DNA of 64,000 nucleotides from Capitulum mitella. Its lineage: Eukaryota; Arthropoda; Thecostraca; Pollicipedomorpha; Pollicipedidae. Location of the stretch: contig CP099854.1 of assembly GCA_030062745.1 (NCBI GenBank), positions 4,625,301-4,689,300 on the forward strand, in the 5' to 3' direction. A program made the position numbers and the translations under genes. The notes beneath the pieces were generated by a model, which was given only the letters and a program-made list of their open reading frames with translations, did no database searches and was not told where the DNA came from. Positions within the stretch are counted from its first letter, which is position 1; each line of letters starts with the position of its first letter. Below, one piece after another: positions 24,271 through 33,695 of this stretch.

Positions 24271-24855
24271 AGTTCGCTCCAGGCGAATCCAGCCCACGCC
24301 TGTCTGCAGCGAGCACCGTTCTGACCGAGACCTACCCCTGCTGGCCTGAGCGACTGACTCGGACCAACAGCAAACAGCGCACAGCACACAGCAGCCATCG
24401 CGGTCACCGGTACCGACCCTGACCCGGCCCGTGGGTCGTCGGACTCGGGTCGTTCCCCGTACGCGGACAGCGACCTCCCCCCGGCTGCAGATTGCCGGCG
24501 CGCCCTGGTTACGACCGAGCATTCCAGGCGAGACAGATGAGACAGCCAGCAGCGGGCATCGGACGGTGAAACGGTCGCCCCGGGCGGCGGCACCGCACAG
24601 GCCGAGGCGCCGCGACCGGCCGGCGACGGACTTTGAAGCGATTCCGTGTTCCAAGTACGTGGCTTTGATCCGAACGATTTACCAGAACGACATGCAGGAT
24701 GCCCGTGCTGAGCAGGGCTTGCTGTGTATTGTTGCGCGAACTCAGTCTGAGTCAAATACCCGACCGTCAGACACATGACAGAAAAGAACGACGGGTATTT
24801 CATCGACCAACACGACGTACTGAGTACATGGAAAAGTTTCATTAGACCAATGCAC

Positions 24856-24979
24856 TTCGACAATTATTTAGTATAAATACAAACCTAGTTATTTTACGTT
24901 ATTCTGAAACGCATTTCTTCGACAATCACTTTAGTATAAATACAAACACAGTTATTTTACGTCATTCTAAAATACATTT
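24856..24979. repeat. 62-bp tandem duplication
   Basis: Two copies starting CTTCGACAAT at 24856 and 24918, both containing TTTAGTATAAATACAAAC and GTTATTTTACGT. They are about 85-90% alike by eye. Confidence 0.85.
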
Positions 24980-25354
24980 CATTAGTTTTGTGCTTAGCCA
25001 ATTCTGAATCCCCCTGATTTCGGGTACACGACGGAAAACAATCCACCGGCTCCTATCCGTGAACGGCATAGCAACTGCCACTCTTCTCTCCAACTGGGCC
25101 CCCACCGCGGTCAAAGACAGCGCCACTCTGTCCGTGCTGCCCTGATGACCTTGATGCCCTTGGTTCGGGGATGCCTCTGCAGCGCACCGGCCACAGGTTG
25201 AACGCCCCAGATGCCCTGATAAGGGCCGAAGTCATGGGAACTCCTCCGGGTGCGCCGGGCGCGGCGTGCGTGCCAAAGGGAGGCCCCACTGCGGATGACA
25301 ATGGAAAGGCCAATTGTCGCTATCGGCGGCGGTGAGTTACACCAGCGGCCGGCG

Positions 25355-25360
25355 TATATA
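25355..25360 (+). promoter_or_regulatory. TATA box of the fibrinogen-domain gene
   Basis: TATATA at 25355-25360, about 75 bp before the ATG at 25430, predicting a start near 25385 and a 5' leader of about 45 nt. An alternative donor-like GTGAGT at 25332 follows an in-frame upstream ATG (25295), so a longer first exon cannot be excluded. Confidence 0.6.
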
Positions 25361-25429
25361 GACGGCGGCGGCGGCGGCGGGGCGGCCAAGACGACGGTGG
25401 ACGCTGGCGGGTGGCGTGCAGCGGCCGAG

Positions 25430-26672
25430 ATGTGGCTCCTCGTCCTCTGTCTGCTGGTGCACGGACCGTGCACGGGCCGTGCACGCGCGCACAGCGTGCC
25501 GCCGGGCGGCGCCATCGGCACGGAGGCAGAGGGTGGTCCCGGTGTGCAGGAACGCCTGCACAGCATGGAGGAGCGTCTGATCCAGGGTGGCGGCACGGCT
25601 GGAGACGCTCTCCCACACGGTGGACACGCAGCTGGCCCAGCTGGACAACAGCGTCCTCCAGCTGTACAAGGAGCTGGGCAGCAGCCGACTGACGGAGACG
25701 CTGGCCGAGCTGAGGGAGGCCGTGCGGGCGATGGGGACGCCTGCTCCGGCCGCCGCCGACGGCCGGTCGGCGCCCGACCTGGTGCAGACCATCCGTCGGG
25801 AGATTCGCGAGTCGGAGCGGCTGCTGCGGACGCAGCTCAACGACTCGCACTGCCAGCTGGCCAGTCTGCTGGAGGAGGCGCGTCCGGCCGCCGTGGATGC
25901 CGACAGGGGCTCCACCACCGTCATCGTGGAGCGGTGCAGCTTCCAGGACCGGTTCCAGACGGTGGACCAGTGGCGGCCGGCCGACTGCGCCGCCGTCCAG
26001 CAGCGGCACCAGCGCAGCGGCGTCTACACCATCTTCCCGCCCGTGTGCGGCAACGGCGGCGGCATCCGCGTCTTCTGCGACATGGAGACGGATGGCGGCG
26101 GCTGGACGGTGCTCATGCGGCGCACGGACGTTCCCGACCACCAGGACTTCAATATGGGCTGGCAGAGCTACAAGTGGGGCTTCGGCAACCTCAGCGGCGA
26201 GTTCTGGCTGGGCAACGAATACGTGAGCCTGCTGACCAGCATGGACCAGATGCAGCTGCGAGTCGACCTCAACGACTGGGACAACGCTTCCGCCTCGGCC
26301 ACCTACACGCCGTTCTCGATCGGCACCGAACAGCAGAAGTACATCCTGAAAGTCGGGAAATACGAAGGCACCGCTGGCAACGCCCTGGCCTACAGCAACA
26401 ACGTCAGATTTTCGACGAAGGACCAAGACAACGATGCCACGGGCTCGCACTGTGCCGTTCAGCACCAGAGCGCTTGGTGGCACAAATCCTGCACGCGCTC
26501 CACCCTGACCGGTCCGTACAAGATGGACGCGAAAACCTCGTCGTTGATCGGGGTCACTTGGCGGGACTGGAAGGGGGACAACTACTCGCTGAAGCGGGCT
26601 GAGATGAAAATCAGGTCCCTGAACTACATGACCTGGTGCCTCAGGCTCGCTCAGAAGGGTGCCAAGGCATGA
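25430..26672 (+). CDS. Secreted fibrinogen-domain (tachylectin/ficolin-like) protein, one-base frameshift
   Basis: ATG at 25430 opens a signal peptide (MWLLVLCLLVHGPCTG, then RARAHS), so the product should be secreted. A coiled coil follows and then a C-terminal fibrinogen domain (about 26 kDa) with the hallmarks SGVYTIFP, CDMETDGGGWTVL, GEFWLGNEY, the calcium loop STKDQDND and the Cys pair around HCAVQHQSAWWHKSC, ending WKGDNYSLKRAEMKIR. Family knowledge: such invertebrate proteins bind acetylated sugars on microbes and act in innate immunity; sugar binding here is inferred. The gene is a single exon. The signal-peptide frame and the fibrinogen frame differ by one base. Dropping one G of the GGG at 25585-25587 joins them, and the coiled-coil heptads (V/L/M at a/d) then continue unbroken. 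The stop is at 26670-26672. Confidence 0.85.
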
Positions 26673-26894
26673 AACTGCGGTCAACGCTTGCCATGTGCAC
26701 CACCATTCCGTCATTTTACTTTCTGTACAGCTTTGCTTGTCACAATGGCATGAGCACTCAGCTCTTGCAAACTATGTGGGAGCGGGGATTTGGTCTTTTG
26801 CAATGTTTTACCGAGTTCCGGCATCGCTTTCTCTGGGCTTCATTACATCACAACTGGGACAACGGAACGGGAAATATCTGAACTCCATCTGGGT

Positions 26895-27076
26895 GCTGAA
26901 ACTGGTTATTGTGTTGTTCTTTATTTCCCAATATGCTCTGCTCAAAATAAGCCAGCTTTACACCAGCTAGGCTTATCATAAAACTTATCGCCTCTACGCA
27001 CTGAAAATGTTTACTGTGTTCCTCTTTATTCCTCAATATGCTTTGAGGAAAATAAACCAGCTTTACACTACATAAA
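26895..27076. repeat. Tandem duplication in the 3' UTR, with poly(A) signal
   Basis: Two diverged copies about 105 bp apart (26895-26970, 27000-27076). Both have CTTTATT, CAATATGCT and ATAA(A/G)CCAGCTTTACAC. Copy 2 has AATAAA (27051-27056), copy 1 only AATAAG, so the duplication may have supplied the working poly(A) signal of the fibrinogen-domain gene. Confidence 0.7.
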
Positions 27077-27479
27077 CCTCTTCACAACCAACGCATCTGA
27101 GACCACTGTCCTTACCCCAGGGATAAAAAACGACCGGCAAATGTTTGTAAAAACAGCACAATCCTCGGAAAGAAAAAGATCAGCGAAAAATCCAGATTAG
27201 GCATCTGATCAAATCAAACAAAAATCAAGACGTCACGCAAATCACGTTTCCCGATGAGGACTTTCCGCCACACTTAGCGCATTCCGGGTAAGCACTCTTC
27301 GCGTTATGAATTGAACCCAAAAGATATGTTAGGGCGACATCTGAGACTGGAGCCTGTACTTATCCGAGGTCGCTGTAGGGATCGCGAGCCCCAGACATAT
27401 CGTTCGATTCCAGGCAACGGCGCAATCTTGCGGCGAACGTTTCACGTGCCGCCATGAGTCCGGCACGACCGCGCCGTGG
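27077..27479. other. Intron sequence, nothing recognised
   Basis: Between the nested gene and a SINE. No coding or repeat structure was seen. Confidence 0.5.
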
Positions 27480-27604
27480 CCAGCGAGACCCTATGGTGGC
27501 CGGTTGCCAGCTGGCCAAACATCGAGCTCGGGGGCGACTCGAACCCGTCTCCTCAGGACGCGGAGGCCAGCGCTGTCAGCTGAGCCGCCGACCACGGCCT
27601 CCGC
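27455..27604 (-). mobile_element. tRNA-derived SINE, family 1, copy 1
   Basis: The minus strand reads GGAGGCCGTGGTCGGCGGCT, an A-box-like GGCTCAGCTGA, then the B box in GACGGGTTCGAGTCG, followed by a tail with TCGATGTTTGGCC and a CGGTCGTGC-type end. The same B box, tail and end occur at 44770-44915. Confidence 0.7.
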
Positions 27605-28039
27605 GCCGCGGCGGTCCGCCAGTGTCCGCCGGAGCCGCGGCTCAGGCTCCGTCACCGCGCCGCGCGCCGGCCGGGCGGCGGCCCCGACCGGGCGACGGTG
27701 GCGCCGCCAGCGGCCGGCCCCGGCAACCGGCCGCCGCCTGCTGTTCGGTCCCGCTCTCAGTCCGTTCACACGGCGCGAGCAACCACGGTAACCATTCGAG
27801 ACAACCTATCCCGGTTTTCAGAGCATTCGCACAGCCCGGTCGTCTTTCAGTGGTCAGTGACGTCACCACTTTAGCTCAGTGCGCAAAACAGCTCGGCCGA
27901 GGCTGTTGTAGCTCGGTCCAAGCCAGTGCTGGGAGCCTGGTTTTTCTTCCTGCTGTCGGAGTACAAATTCCCTTTTGGAGTATAAAATGGCATGCGTTTA
28001 TGCGAGAAACATGAACGAACTAGGTCCTCTGCAAACAAG
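27605..28039. other. GC-rich intron sequence
   Basis: High-GC stretch to about 27780 with only shadow frames, then mixed DNA containing TGACGTCA (27856-27863) and GGAGTATAAAATGG (27975-27990), the motif of the repeat family at 28290. Confidence 0.4.
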
Positions 28040-28375
28040 TGGCCAGCAGGGGCGGATCCCGTGGCTCCGTTTGAGGAGGGGGAACCAGTTTCCTGGGTTT
28101 ACATAGTAGGTCAGCGGAGCCGTTGGCCGGGGGGCAGGGAAGGCAGCTGGTCGTGAGTTTGGAATGCACTTCAGCGGCCGAGTATAGATGGTAAACCATC
28201 AACCGGGGGGGGGGGACGCTGGGCAACTTCAAACTCTGGTTGAGTAGGAATGCCCATGTCATTGGGGGGGGGGGGGGGCAAATGACCATTTCGGAGTACA
28301 AAATTTTTCTTGGAGTATAAATTTTTTGGTGCTCCTTGACACCAGAAAACGACAGTTTTTCCATCACTGGTCCAA
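28040..28375. repeat. Dispersed repeat, poly-G plus GGAGTA(C/T)AAAAT segments
   Basis: 28040-28290 matches the repeat at 4610-4905. 28290-28375 matches the ends of 31885-32205 and 35140-35430 (GGAGTACAAAAT, then CACCA(G/A)AAAAC(G/A)(A/G)CA and GGTCC). It is probably one mobile family of more than 300 bp. The G runs reach 17 bases. Confidence 0.65.
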
Positions 28376-28719
28376 GGCCTTCCGGCGGCAAACACCACAC
28401 CACCCGCGTGCATTTCCCGCGTGTCGCGCTCTCCGGCGCACGCGTGCGTCACGCAGTCCCCGCCGAGGAGTTCCACCTGCCGACCGGCTACCCTTTCACC
28501 GACGGAGGCGACCTTTCTGACTCGCGGAGCACCTCAACACGTCCCGCGGGGTCCTGACGGTCACTGGACGGGCTCCCCGGTCCGGCGAGGCAGCGCCGAA
28601 AACATGTCGGCTTCAGCTGGACGGGGACCGCCGGCGCTCCAGTGCGGCGGACAGACGCGGCGCAGGCCCGCGGCCGATCCGCCCCAACCGAGGCGACTCA
28701 CAGCCGGAGCCGCTGAACC
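28376..28719. other. GC-rich intron sequence
   Basis: Overlapping long frames on both strands reflect base composition. No supported exon. Confidence 0.4.
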
Positions 28720-28880
28720 GGGAATCGGTTCCGATTCCGATTCAAAGCAGCTCAGAAAAATGAGTCGATTCAGTCCCACTCGGTGCCTTGACGGCCACAA
28801 GCCTGAGTTTCAGTTCCGACCCCAGTTCACCAGGGCCTTCAAGTGGCTCGATTCTGGTTCCGACTCACAACGGAGCCGAT
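28720..28880. repeat. GATTC-rich dispersed repeat, copy 3
   Basis: AATCGGTTCCGATTCCGATT, then AGCAGCTCAGAAAAATGAGT and further CGATTC words. It aligns with 14005-14225. Confidence 0.65.
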
Positions 28881-28950
28881 TCGGAGCCGCGCGTAGGCCC
28901 GCGCGGGCGCCGCGCCGGCCGCTAAAACGGCCGGCGGCCCTCCAACTCAC

Positions 28951-29104
28951 GGACGACGTCGCCGAGCACGGTCTCCAGAGCGGCGTCCACGTCGCTGGCG
29001 GCCGGCGGCTCGGCCGAGTCTGCCGCCGCCTCTGCCGCCTCTGCCGGCGCCGGCCAGTCGTCTGTCGCCTCGGCCACCGACTCGGCTGCCCGTTCAGAGA
29101 TGGC
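28951..29104 (-). CDS. HMG-box gene, acidic Ala/Glu-rich exon
   Basis: Minus-strand exon from an acceptor (GCCGGTAG, with TAG in frame just upstream) to a perfect donor (C|GTGAGT, 28945-28950). It gives 51 codons plus one base (phase 1), which the coiled-coil exon completes with two bases. The peptide begins AISERAAESVAEATDDW, passes through an A-E-A-A-E-A-A-A-D repeat and ends SDVDAALETVLGDVV. It is acidic and low-complexity, with a short amphipathic end: a linker or activation-type region. Related 30-bp repeats sit just outside the acceptor. Confidence 0.6.
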
Positions 29105-29131
29105 CTACCGGCAGACGGCGGACGGTCCAAA

Positions 29132-29220
29132 TCTGCCGAGTCTGCTGCCTCTGCCCGCAGGTCTGCCGAGTCTGCTGCCTCTGCCCGCAGACAGTCTGTC
29201 AATTCTGCTGCCTCTGTTGG
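29132..29220. repeat. 30-bp minisatellite next to the acidic exon
   Basis: TCTGCCGAGTCTGCTGCCTC then TGCCCGCAG at 29132 and 29162, with a third diverged copy from 29195. On the minus strand the unit encodes A-E-A-A-D-S-A-D, like the A-E-A-A-D-S-A-E stretch of the neighbouring exon. Confidence 0.8.
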
Positions 29221-29224
29221 CGGA

Positions 29225-30550
29225 GAACTGGCACTCTGTGGGTTTGCTCATCGCCAGCTGTCCCGCTCAATGATCTCTGATGTTCTTATCCACGGTACAC
29301 CGTTCAAGGGAAGAATGCAGACCATGCTTCAGGAAATTCACATAAACGGCGTGCAGTGAAACGCTGCATGTTTCCCTATTTGACATGGCAGGTGATGATG
29401 TGAGAAACCATGCATAACCGTTTGCAAAACTAAATATGCCAAAGCTATGTACGCTTTAAGTTTTATCCTTGTCCCTTCGGACATCATACTTGTAAATTAT
29501 AACAGGTGTATTCCTCTCTTCTAAACTGCCAGCACTGTCTCACGCTAAGTGTACAAAATCAGTTCATCAAAAACATTTAGCAACACTGTCAAATGATCCC
29601 AAAACGCCAAATGTGCATGACTCTTGACTGTGACATACACAAAATACATACCATAATACAATACATGACATACCAAAACACAAAAATAGCCATAAAATCG
29701 ACAACCATCGCATATGGCTCTGTGATGCCACAATTTAACCAGTCTCATAATGGAGGGGCTAATTTTACCCTCCCCCGTCCGTAATTTTTGAATATATCTT
29801 TAGCGATTTTGCTTACGTTTCTGAGAATCACGGTATGTTTTCAAAAAATGGAGTTTTTGTTTTATTTCTGTATTTCTCCATCAGACAGTAACCTAATCAG
29901 ATATTAAGATTTAAGACATTAAATTATATATTCATCAGATATTAAGATTTAATCACGCTGGTCACCACCCCACCACGCTTCGGGAGACGGGTGAAGACCT
30001 GACAGGACCTCGGATGACTTTTGGGCACCTTTCACTGAAGATCGTATCACATACCCATGAACAGAATATATGAGTCGAGTTTCTAATTCTAATATATTCC
30101 TGTTTCTAAATCCCTCGAAGCCACTAAACTAACAAAAAGTGGCCTTCACCAAAGTTTTTTTAACATGCCTCCATTTCACCCCAACACAGATGCCACCTGC
30201 AAAGAAGGCTAAATAGGACTGTTTTAGAAAGACCAAGACGCCACACAATGTTGCCATTCCAGTCTACAGTTACCAATGGTTTGGACTTTAGGAGGCAGTG
30301 ATCGACTTGACCCCCACCCCCCTTCCCACGACAGCACATGCGGGCAAGAGCGCCGTAACCAGCCCGGTTATCTGGCCAATGACGAAGCCCCGTTTTTGCC
30401 GACACATCCTGTATCGCATCGTTCGCCAGCTGCCACACCGGCGCGCCGCGCAGCACGTGCACTTCACGTGCTGACGGGCGCCCACACGCGGCTGCCGGCC
30501 GGGCCAGAGTTCGCCCAGCCGGCTGGCCCTGTCCGGCCGCGCCCACCCAC
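29225..30550. other. Intron of the HMG gene
   Basis: Mostly AT-rich. A 19-bp direct repeat (ATCAGATATTAAGATTTAA) lies at 29895 and 29934. No exon was recognised. Confidence 0.45.
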
Positions 30551-31074
30551 CCGCACGTGCTGTTTGCTGTGCAGGTGTTCGTCCTTGTTGTGCGAGCTGC
30601 TGAAGTAGAGGTCGCAGAGCCGGCAGTACAGGTCCTCCCGGTCGTCGTCAGACTCCGGCTCCGCCGGCGCCAGCGGGTCGGTGGTCGTCTCTGCGGCAGC
30701 GGCGCCGGCGACGGCGTCAGCAACGGGGTCGGCAACGGCACCATCACCGGCATCAGCAACGGCGTCAGCATCGGTGTCAGCAACGGCGACAGCACCGGCG
30801 AAGGCGACGGCAATAGTAACAACTCCGGCGCCGGCTGCCGCAGCGGCTCCAGCCCCGACGGCCGCGGCCGAGGCGCCGGCCGCGCGGCCAGCAGCGGCGA
30901 CAGCAGGCTCTGCCTCTGTCTCGGCCGCGTCAGCGCCGGCACATCAGCCGCGGCCGCATGGCACGGCCGACACGCGAAACCGGCACGAGTGACGCAACAC
31001 CCGCTCCAGACTCGGGCTGCCTTCGCCCTCCAACGTCCGCACAGCCTCACGTCCGGACCGAAATCCCCGCCTCG
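30551..31074 (-). CDS. HMG-box gene, Ala-rich linker and C2H2 zinc-finger exon, in-frame TGA
   Basis: Acceptor GGCTTCAG (31075 upward). The first two bases complete the codon left by the HMG exon. The frame reads PRRGFRSGREAVRTLEGEGS, then SLERVLRHSC, then an Ala/Val/Asp-rich linker, an acidic P-E-S-D-D-D-R-E-D stretch and a zinc finger YCRLCDLYFSSSHNKDEHLH followed by SKQH. Spacing is C-x2-C-x12-H-x5-H, the U1/matrin type that binds RNA or DNA. The donor is GTGGGT at 30545-30550, or GTGCGG six bases earlier in transcript order. One TGA (30944-30946) interrupts the frame: a nonsense change, a small unseen intron or a sequence error. The plus-strand Ala-rich frame is a shadow. Confidence 0.6.
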
Positions 31075-31129
31075 CTGAAGCCGGGCCCAGCCGGTGACTG
31101 GCCCCCGTTCTCCCCTCGGTGATACTCAC

Positions 31130-31281
31130 GCGCCAGCTGCTGTTTCCAGTGTCGCACCTGCAGCCGGTACTCGGCCAGTCGCGTGCGGTAGCGGGCCTTC
31201 TCCTCGCTGGCGCGGCGCAGGTACGGGCCGCCGCTCGGCCGGCCCCATCCCCGCCCACATGTTCGAGAGCAGGCGGCCGGC
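31130..31281 (-). CDS. HMG-box gene, helices 2-3 of the HMG box, one-base frameshift
   Basis: Acceptor CCGCCCCAG (31282 upward) and perfect donor GCGC|GTGAGT (31124-31129). The peptide starts AGRLLSNMWAGMGPAERRP and continues YLRRASEEKARYRTRLAEYR, then LQVRHWKQQLA. The W...ER-P-Y...A...K..Y....Y pattern is that of HMG-box helices 2 and 3, which bend DNA in the minor groove. The exon is 152 nt, but phase requires 151. The frame changes at Pro-Tyr (about 31224-31232), so one base is extra. Dropping one restores both the HMG consensus and the phase-1 donor. The intron to the next exon is only 55 bp. Confidence 0.7.
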
Positions 31282-31337
31282 CTGGGGCGGAGCGGACCGA
31301 GGTCAGGTGACGGTCAGATGACCGCGTCCGGTGCGGA

Positions 31338-31525
31338 TGACGTCATACAGAGACCGCGCCCGGTCCGGCTGACGTAATAGACCGCGCCCAGTCCAGCTGA
31401 CGTCATACAGAGACCGCGCCCGGTCCGGCTGACGTCATATACTGCGCCCAGTCCAGCTGACGTCATACAGAGACCGCGCCCGGTCCGGCTGACGTAATAG
31501 ACCGCGCCCAGTCCAAATGACGTCA
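31338..31525. promoter_or_regulatory. 60-bp tandem array with seven CRE-like sites
   Basis: TGACGTCA or TGACGTAA starts at 31338, 31370, 31398, 31430, 31458, 31490 and 31518: strict alternation of 32 and 28 bp, i.e. three 60-bp dimers plus a remainder. Intervening text is ACCGCGCCCGGTCCGGC or ACCGCGCCCAGTCCAGC. It lies in the intron between the two HMG-box exons, about 60 bp from the acceptor. It could be a CREB/ATF-bound enhancer or only a minisatellite. Confidence 0.8.
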
Positions 31526-31884
31526 TATACTGCGTTGCCAACACAGGTTTACAGAACAACGAACAGTCCATGGCTACCGAACATCCAAGCCATTTCACGA
31601 CACCAAACAGGTCTGCCTTAACCAAATGTCGCTCCGCAAAAGAAAACAATACATGAACTAGGCAAAGCCTGCACAATTGTTTGCGTGGAGCAATATCAGT
31701 TTCGGGAGGCAGTATTTCAAAAACCAGGGCAATACAGAAAGCGACTTTGTACCGACAAACGCCGCGTCCACGGATCGGAGGACCGTCACAGAGACTGCAC
31801 ACTAGCGCGTGGGAGTCTGGGATTTCCCGGCGCCAGACTGCGTCCAGTCCGAGCACGACCCGAGCTGCCGTCCCCTCCACGGTA

Positions 31885-32205
31885 GAGTCACAACAAGGAG
31901 GTGGAAATCTGGTTTTTGTTCTTGATGTTGGGGCGTAATTTTCGTTTTGGAGTACAAAATTTTGCAAACAGTTATGCTGATTAACGTTGGCATTTGTGGT
32001 GTGGGCCAGTTATGACATCATAGCTGCATCTTGCTGAGTGCAGACAGAGCCATTTGCTTGCGAACTTAAAAGTCTGTTAACGTAATAATAGTGTAGCTTT
32101 TTGATGGAGGCATAAGATCAAACTTTTGGAGTACAAAATGTTTTTAGAGCTGATGTTCCTCAACACCAAAAAACAGCATCTTTTCCAACCTTGGTCCACA
32201 GACCC
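31885..32205. repeat. GGAGTA(C/T)AAAAT dispersed repeat, copy 2
   Basis: Two GGAGTACAAAAT motifs about 190 bp apart bracket a segment aligning with 35140-35430 (shared GTTGGCA(A/T)T, GTCATTTGCTT-like and AAAAACAGCATC blocks). Intron of the HMG gene. Confidence 0.7.
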
Positions 32206-32302
32206 AGACTTTAACCGAGCTTAAGCCCGTGCCGTGTCAGACTGTAAAGCGGTCACACCGCCTGTCCGCGTGACTGTACCTCGCCGCCGGCGGCCGCCTC
32301 AC

Positions 32303-32455
32303 CCGGCGCACGTTGAGAGCCCGCCAGCTGGCCTTGAGCCGGGCGTACTGTTCCTTGACGAACAGGTTGTAGGCCGAGAGCGGGGCCGGCGGCGGGCTGC
32401 CATACGGCGGCGGCAGCTTCCGCGGCCGGCCGCGGCCCGCCTTCCTGCCGTCCCC
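32303..32455 (-). CDS. HMG-box gene, AT-hook and HMG-box helix 1
   Basis: Acceptor GCCGGCAG (32456 upward) and donor CGG|GTGAGG (32297-32302). Exactly 51 codons, phase 0 at both ends. The peptide has an AT-hook (GRKAGRGRPRKLP), a Pro-rich bridge (PPPYGSPPP) and the start of an HMG box (APLSAYNLFVKEQYARLKAS then WRALNVRR). The next exon continues directly with helices 2-3. AT-hook plus HMG box indicates a nuclear architectural or transcription-related DNA-binding protein. Combined with a U1-type zinc finger and coiled coil, I cannot name the orthologue. This is the best-supported exon of the gene. Confidence 0.75.
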
Positions 32456-32489
32456 CTGCCGGCGGACGGCGGACTCTGACGGACTCGGG

Positions 32490-32815
32490 ACTCGGCCGGA
32501 CTCGGGACTCGGCCAGACTCAGGACGCCGCAGGACACAGGGTGCGGCCAGACACAGGGTACAGCTGGACACTGGATACAGCTGGCCGCAGGATACGGCCG
32601 GACACTGGACACGGCTGGACATAGGTTACAGCTGGATACATGGTACAGCCAGACACAGGATATAGCTAAATATAAGATACAGCTGATCACAGGATACATC
32701 AGGGCACAGGATGCAGCTGGATACAAGATCCAGCTGGACACAGGATACATCAGGACACAGGATACAGCTGGACACAGGATGCAGACAGACAATGGATACA
32801 AGCAGACACTGGCGG
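32490..32815. repeat. 15-17 bp minisatellite
   Basis: About twenty imperfect copies of a unit like ACACAGGATACAGCTGG in the intron between the exons at 32303 and 33373. The minus-strand Cys/Ser/Tyr-rich frame is its shadow. Confidence 0.85.
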
Positions 32816-33372
32816 AATCAAGATACAGCAGGGCTCAGAGATGAATTTGGTAAGCAAACAGCAAAGCACTGCTGAGACAACACCTGATGCCGCTGGAGGG
32901 TAGTTATAAAACCAAACGCTCTACGCTTGTCCAAGTATGGCGAAATATTTACAAAGCCATTAAGATACACCATATGGCATACAGCATTGTCAGGGAATGT
33001 GCATTGTTGGCGTTGACGAAACAGCAGTTTTTCTCTCCACTCCGCGCCATCTGTCGAGCGGTCTCCGCCGTCTGCCGGCCGGGCGGCCGCGTGCCGAGCT
33101 CGTGAGCCGGCCGGCGCGGCGTACACAGCCGGCGGCCGGCTCCAGCGGCCACAGACGGCCCGCCGGAGCCGGCCGGCGCGGCCCCACAGCCGGCGGCCGG
33201 CTCCAGCGGTCACAGACGGCCCGCCCGAGTCCGACAGCCGCCCGGCACCGGCCGCCGCTCGCCTGAGGAGCAGGGCCTGGCGGCGGCGGCGGCTCAGAGC
33301 GGCCGACCGGCGGGCGGGACCGGCCGGCCGGCCCGGCGGCAGGGCGCCGCCCCGAGCGGCCGCGCCTCTCAC
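32816..33372. other. Intron sequence
   Basis: AT-richer to 33030, then GC-rich with repeated GCCGGCGCGG and CCGGCGGCCGGCTCCAGCGG blocks (33115-33210, two copies about 60 bp apart). No exon was recognised. Confidence 0.45.
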
Positions 33373-33450
33373 CTGGAGCCTCTTCACCACGACGAACGCC
33401 TTCTTGGGCGGCGGCGCCGGCTCCGTGGCGGCCAGCAGCGCCTCCTGCAG
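33373..33450 (-). CDS. HMG-box gene, small basic exon
   Basis: Donor CAG|GTGAGA (33367-33372); acceptor CTCTGACCAG (33451 upward), with an in-frame alternative CTGCAG six bases later. 26 codons, phase 0 at both ends: LQEALLAATEPAPPPKKAFV then VVKRLQ. It is a hydrophobic-basic segment between the polyproline exon and the AT-hook exon, with no recognised domain. Confidence 0.6.
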
Positions 33451-33516
33451 CTGGTCAGAGCCGACAGTCAGCGGCCGGGACCAGCGCAGCGCATCAAACA
33501 CACAGACACACACACA

Positions 33517-33695
33517 AAGTCATCAGCGCCTTCCGCAACTGACCAGACCCACCAGTCAACAGCACCTCCTGCAACTGATAACACCCAGCAGTCAACAATG
33601 CCTCCTGCAACTGATAAGACCCACCAGTCAACAGCACCTCCTGCAACTGATAAGACCCGACAGTCTAGAGCAGCCGATTGCAATCAACTGCAGTC
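33517..33695. repeat. 36-bp minisatellite, about five units
   Basis: CAGTCAAC or CAGTCTAG recurs at 33553, 33589, 33625 and 33661, with a diverged unit before. The unit contains CACCTCCTGCAACTGATAAG. It lies in the intron between the exons at 33373 and 33927. Confidence 0.9.

Noticed and set aside
25250..26602. 450-codon plus-strand frame continuing past the signal peptide
   Set aside because: After the coiled-coil start it departs from the fibrinogen-domain frame into His/Arg/Pro-rich noise; only its first part is real.
25320..26714. 464-codon minus-strand frame across the lectin gene
   Set aside because: Shadow of the GC3-rich fibrinogen-domain coding strand.
30681..30992. 103-codon Ala/Thr/Pro-rich plus-strand frame
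   Set aside because: Antisense of the Ala-rich linker and zinc-finger exon; the minus strand carries the splice sites and the C2H2 motif.
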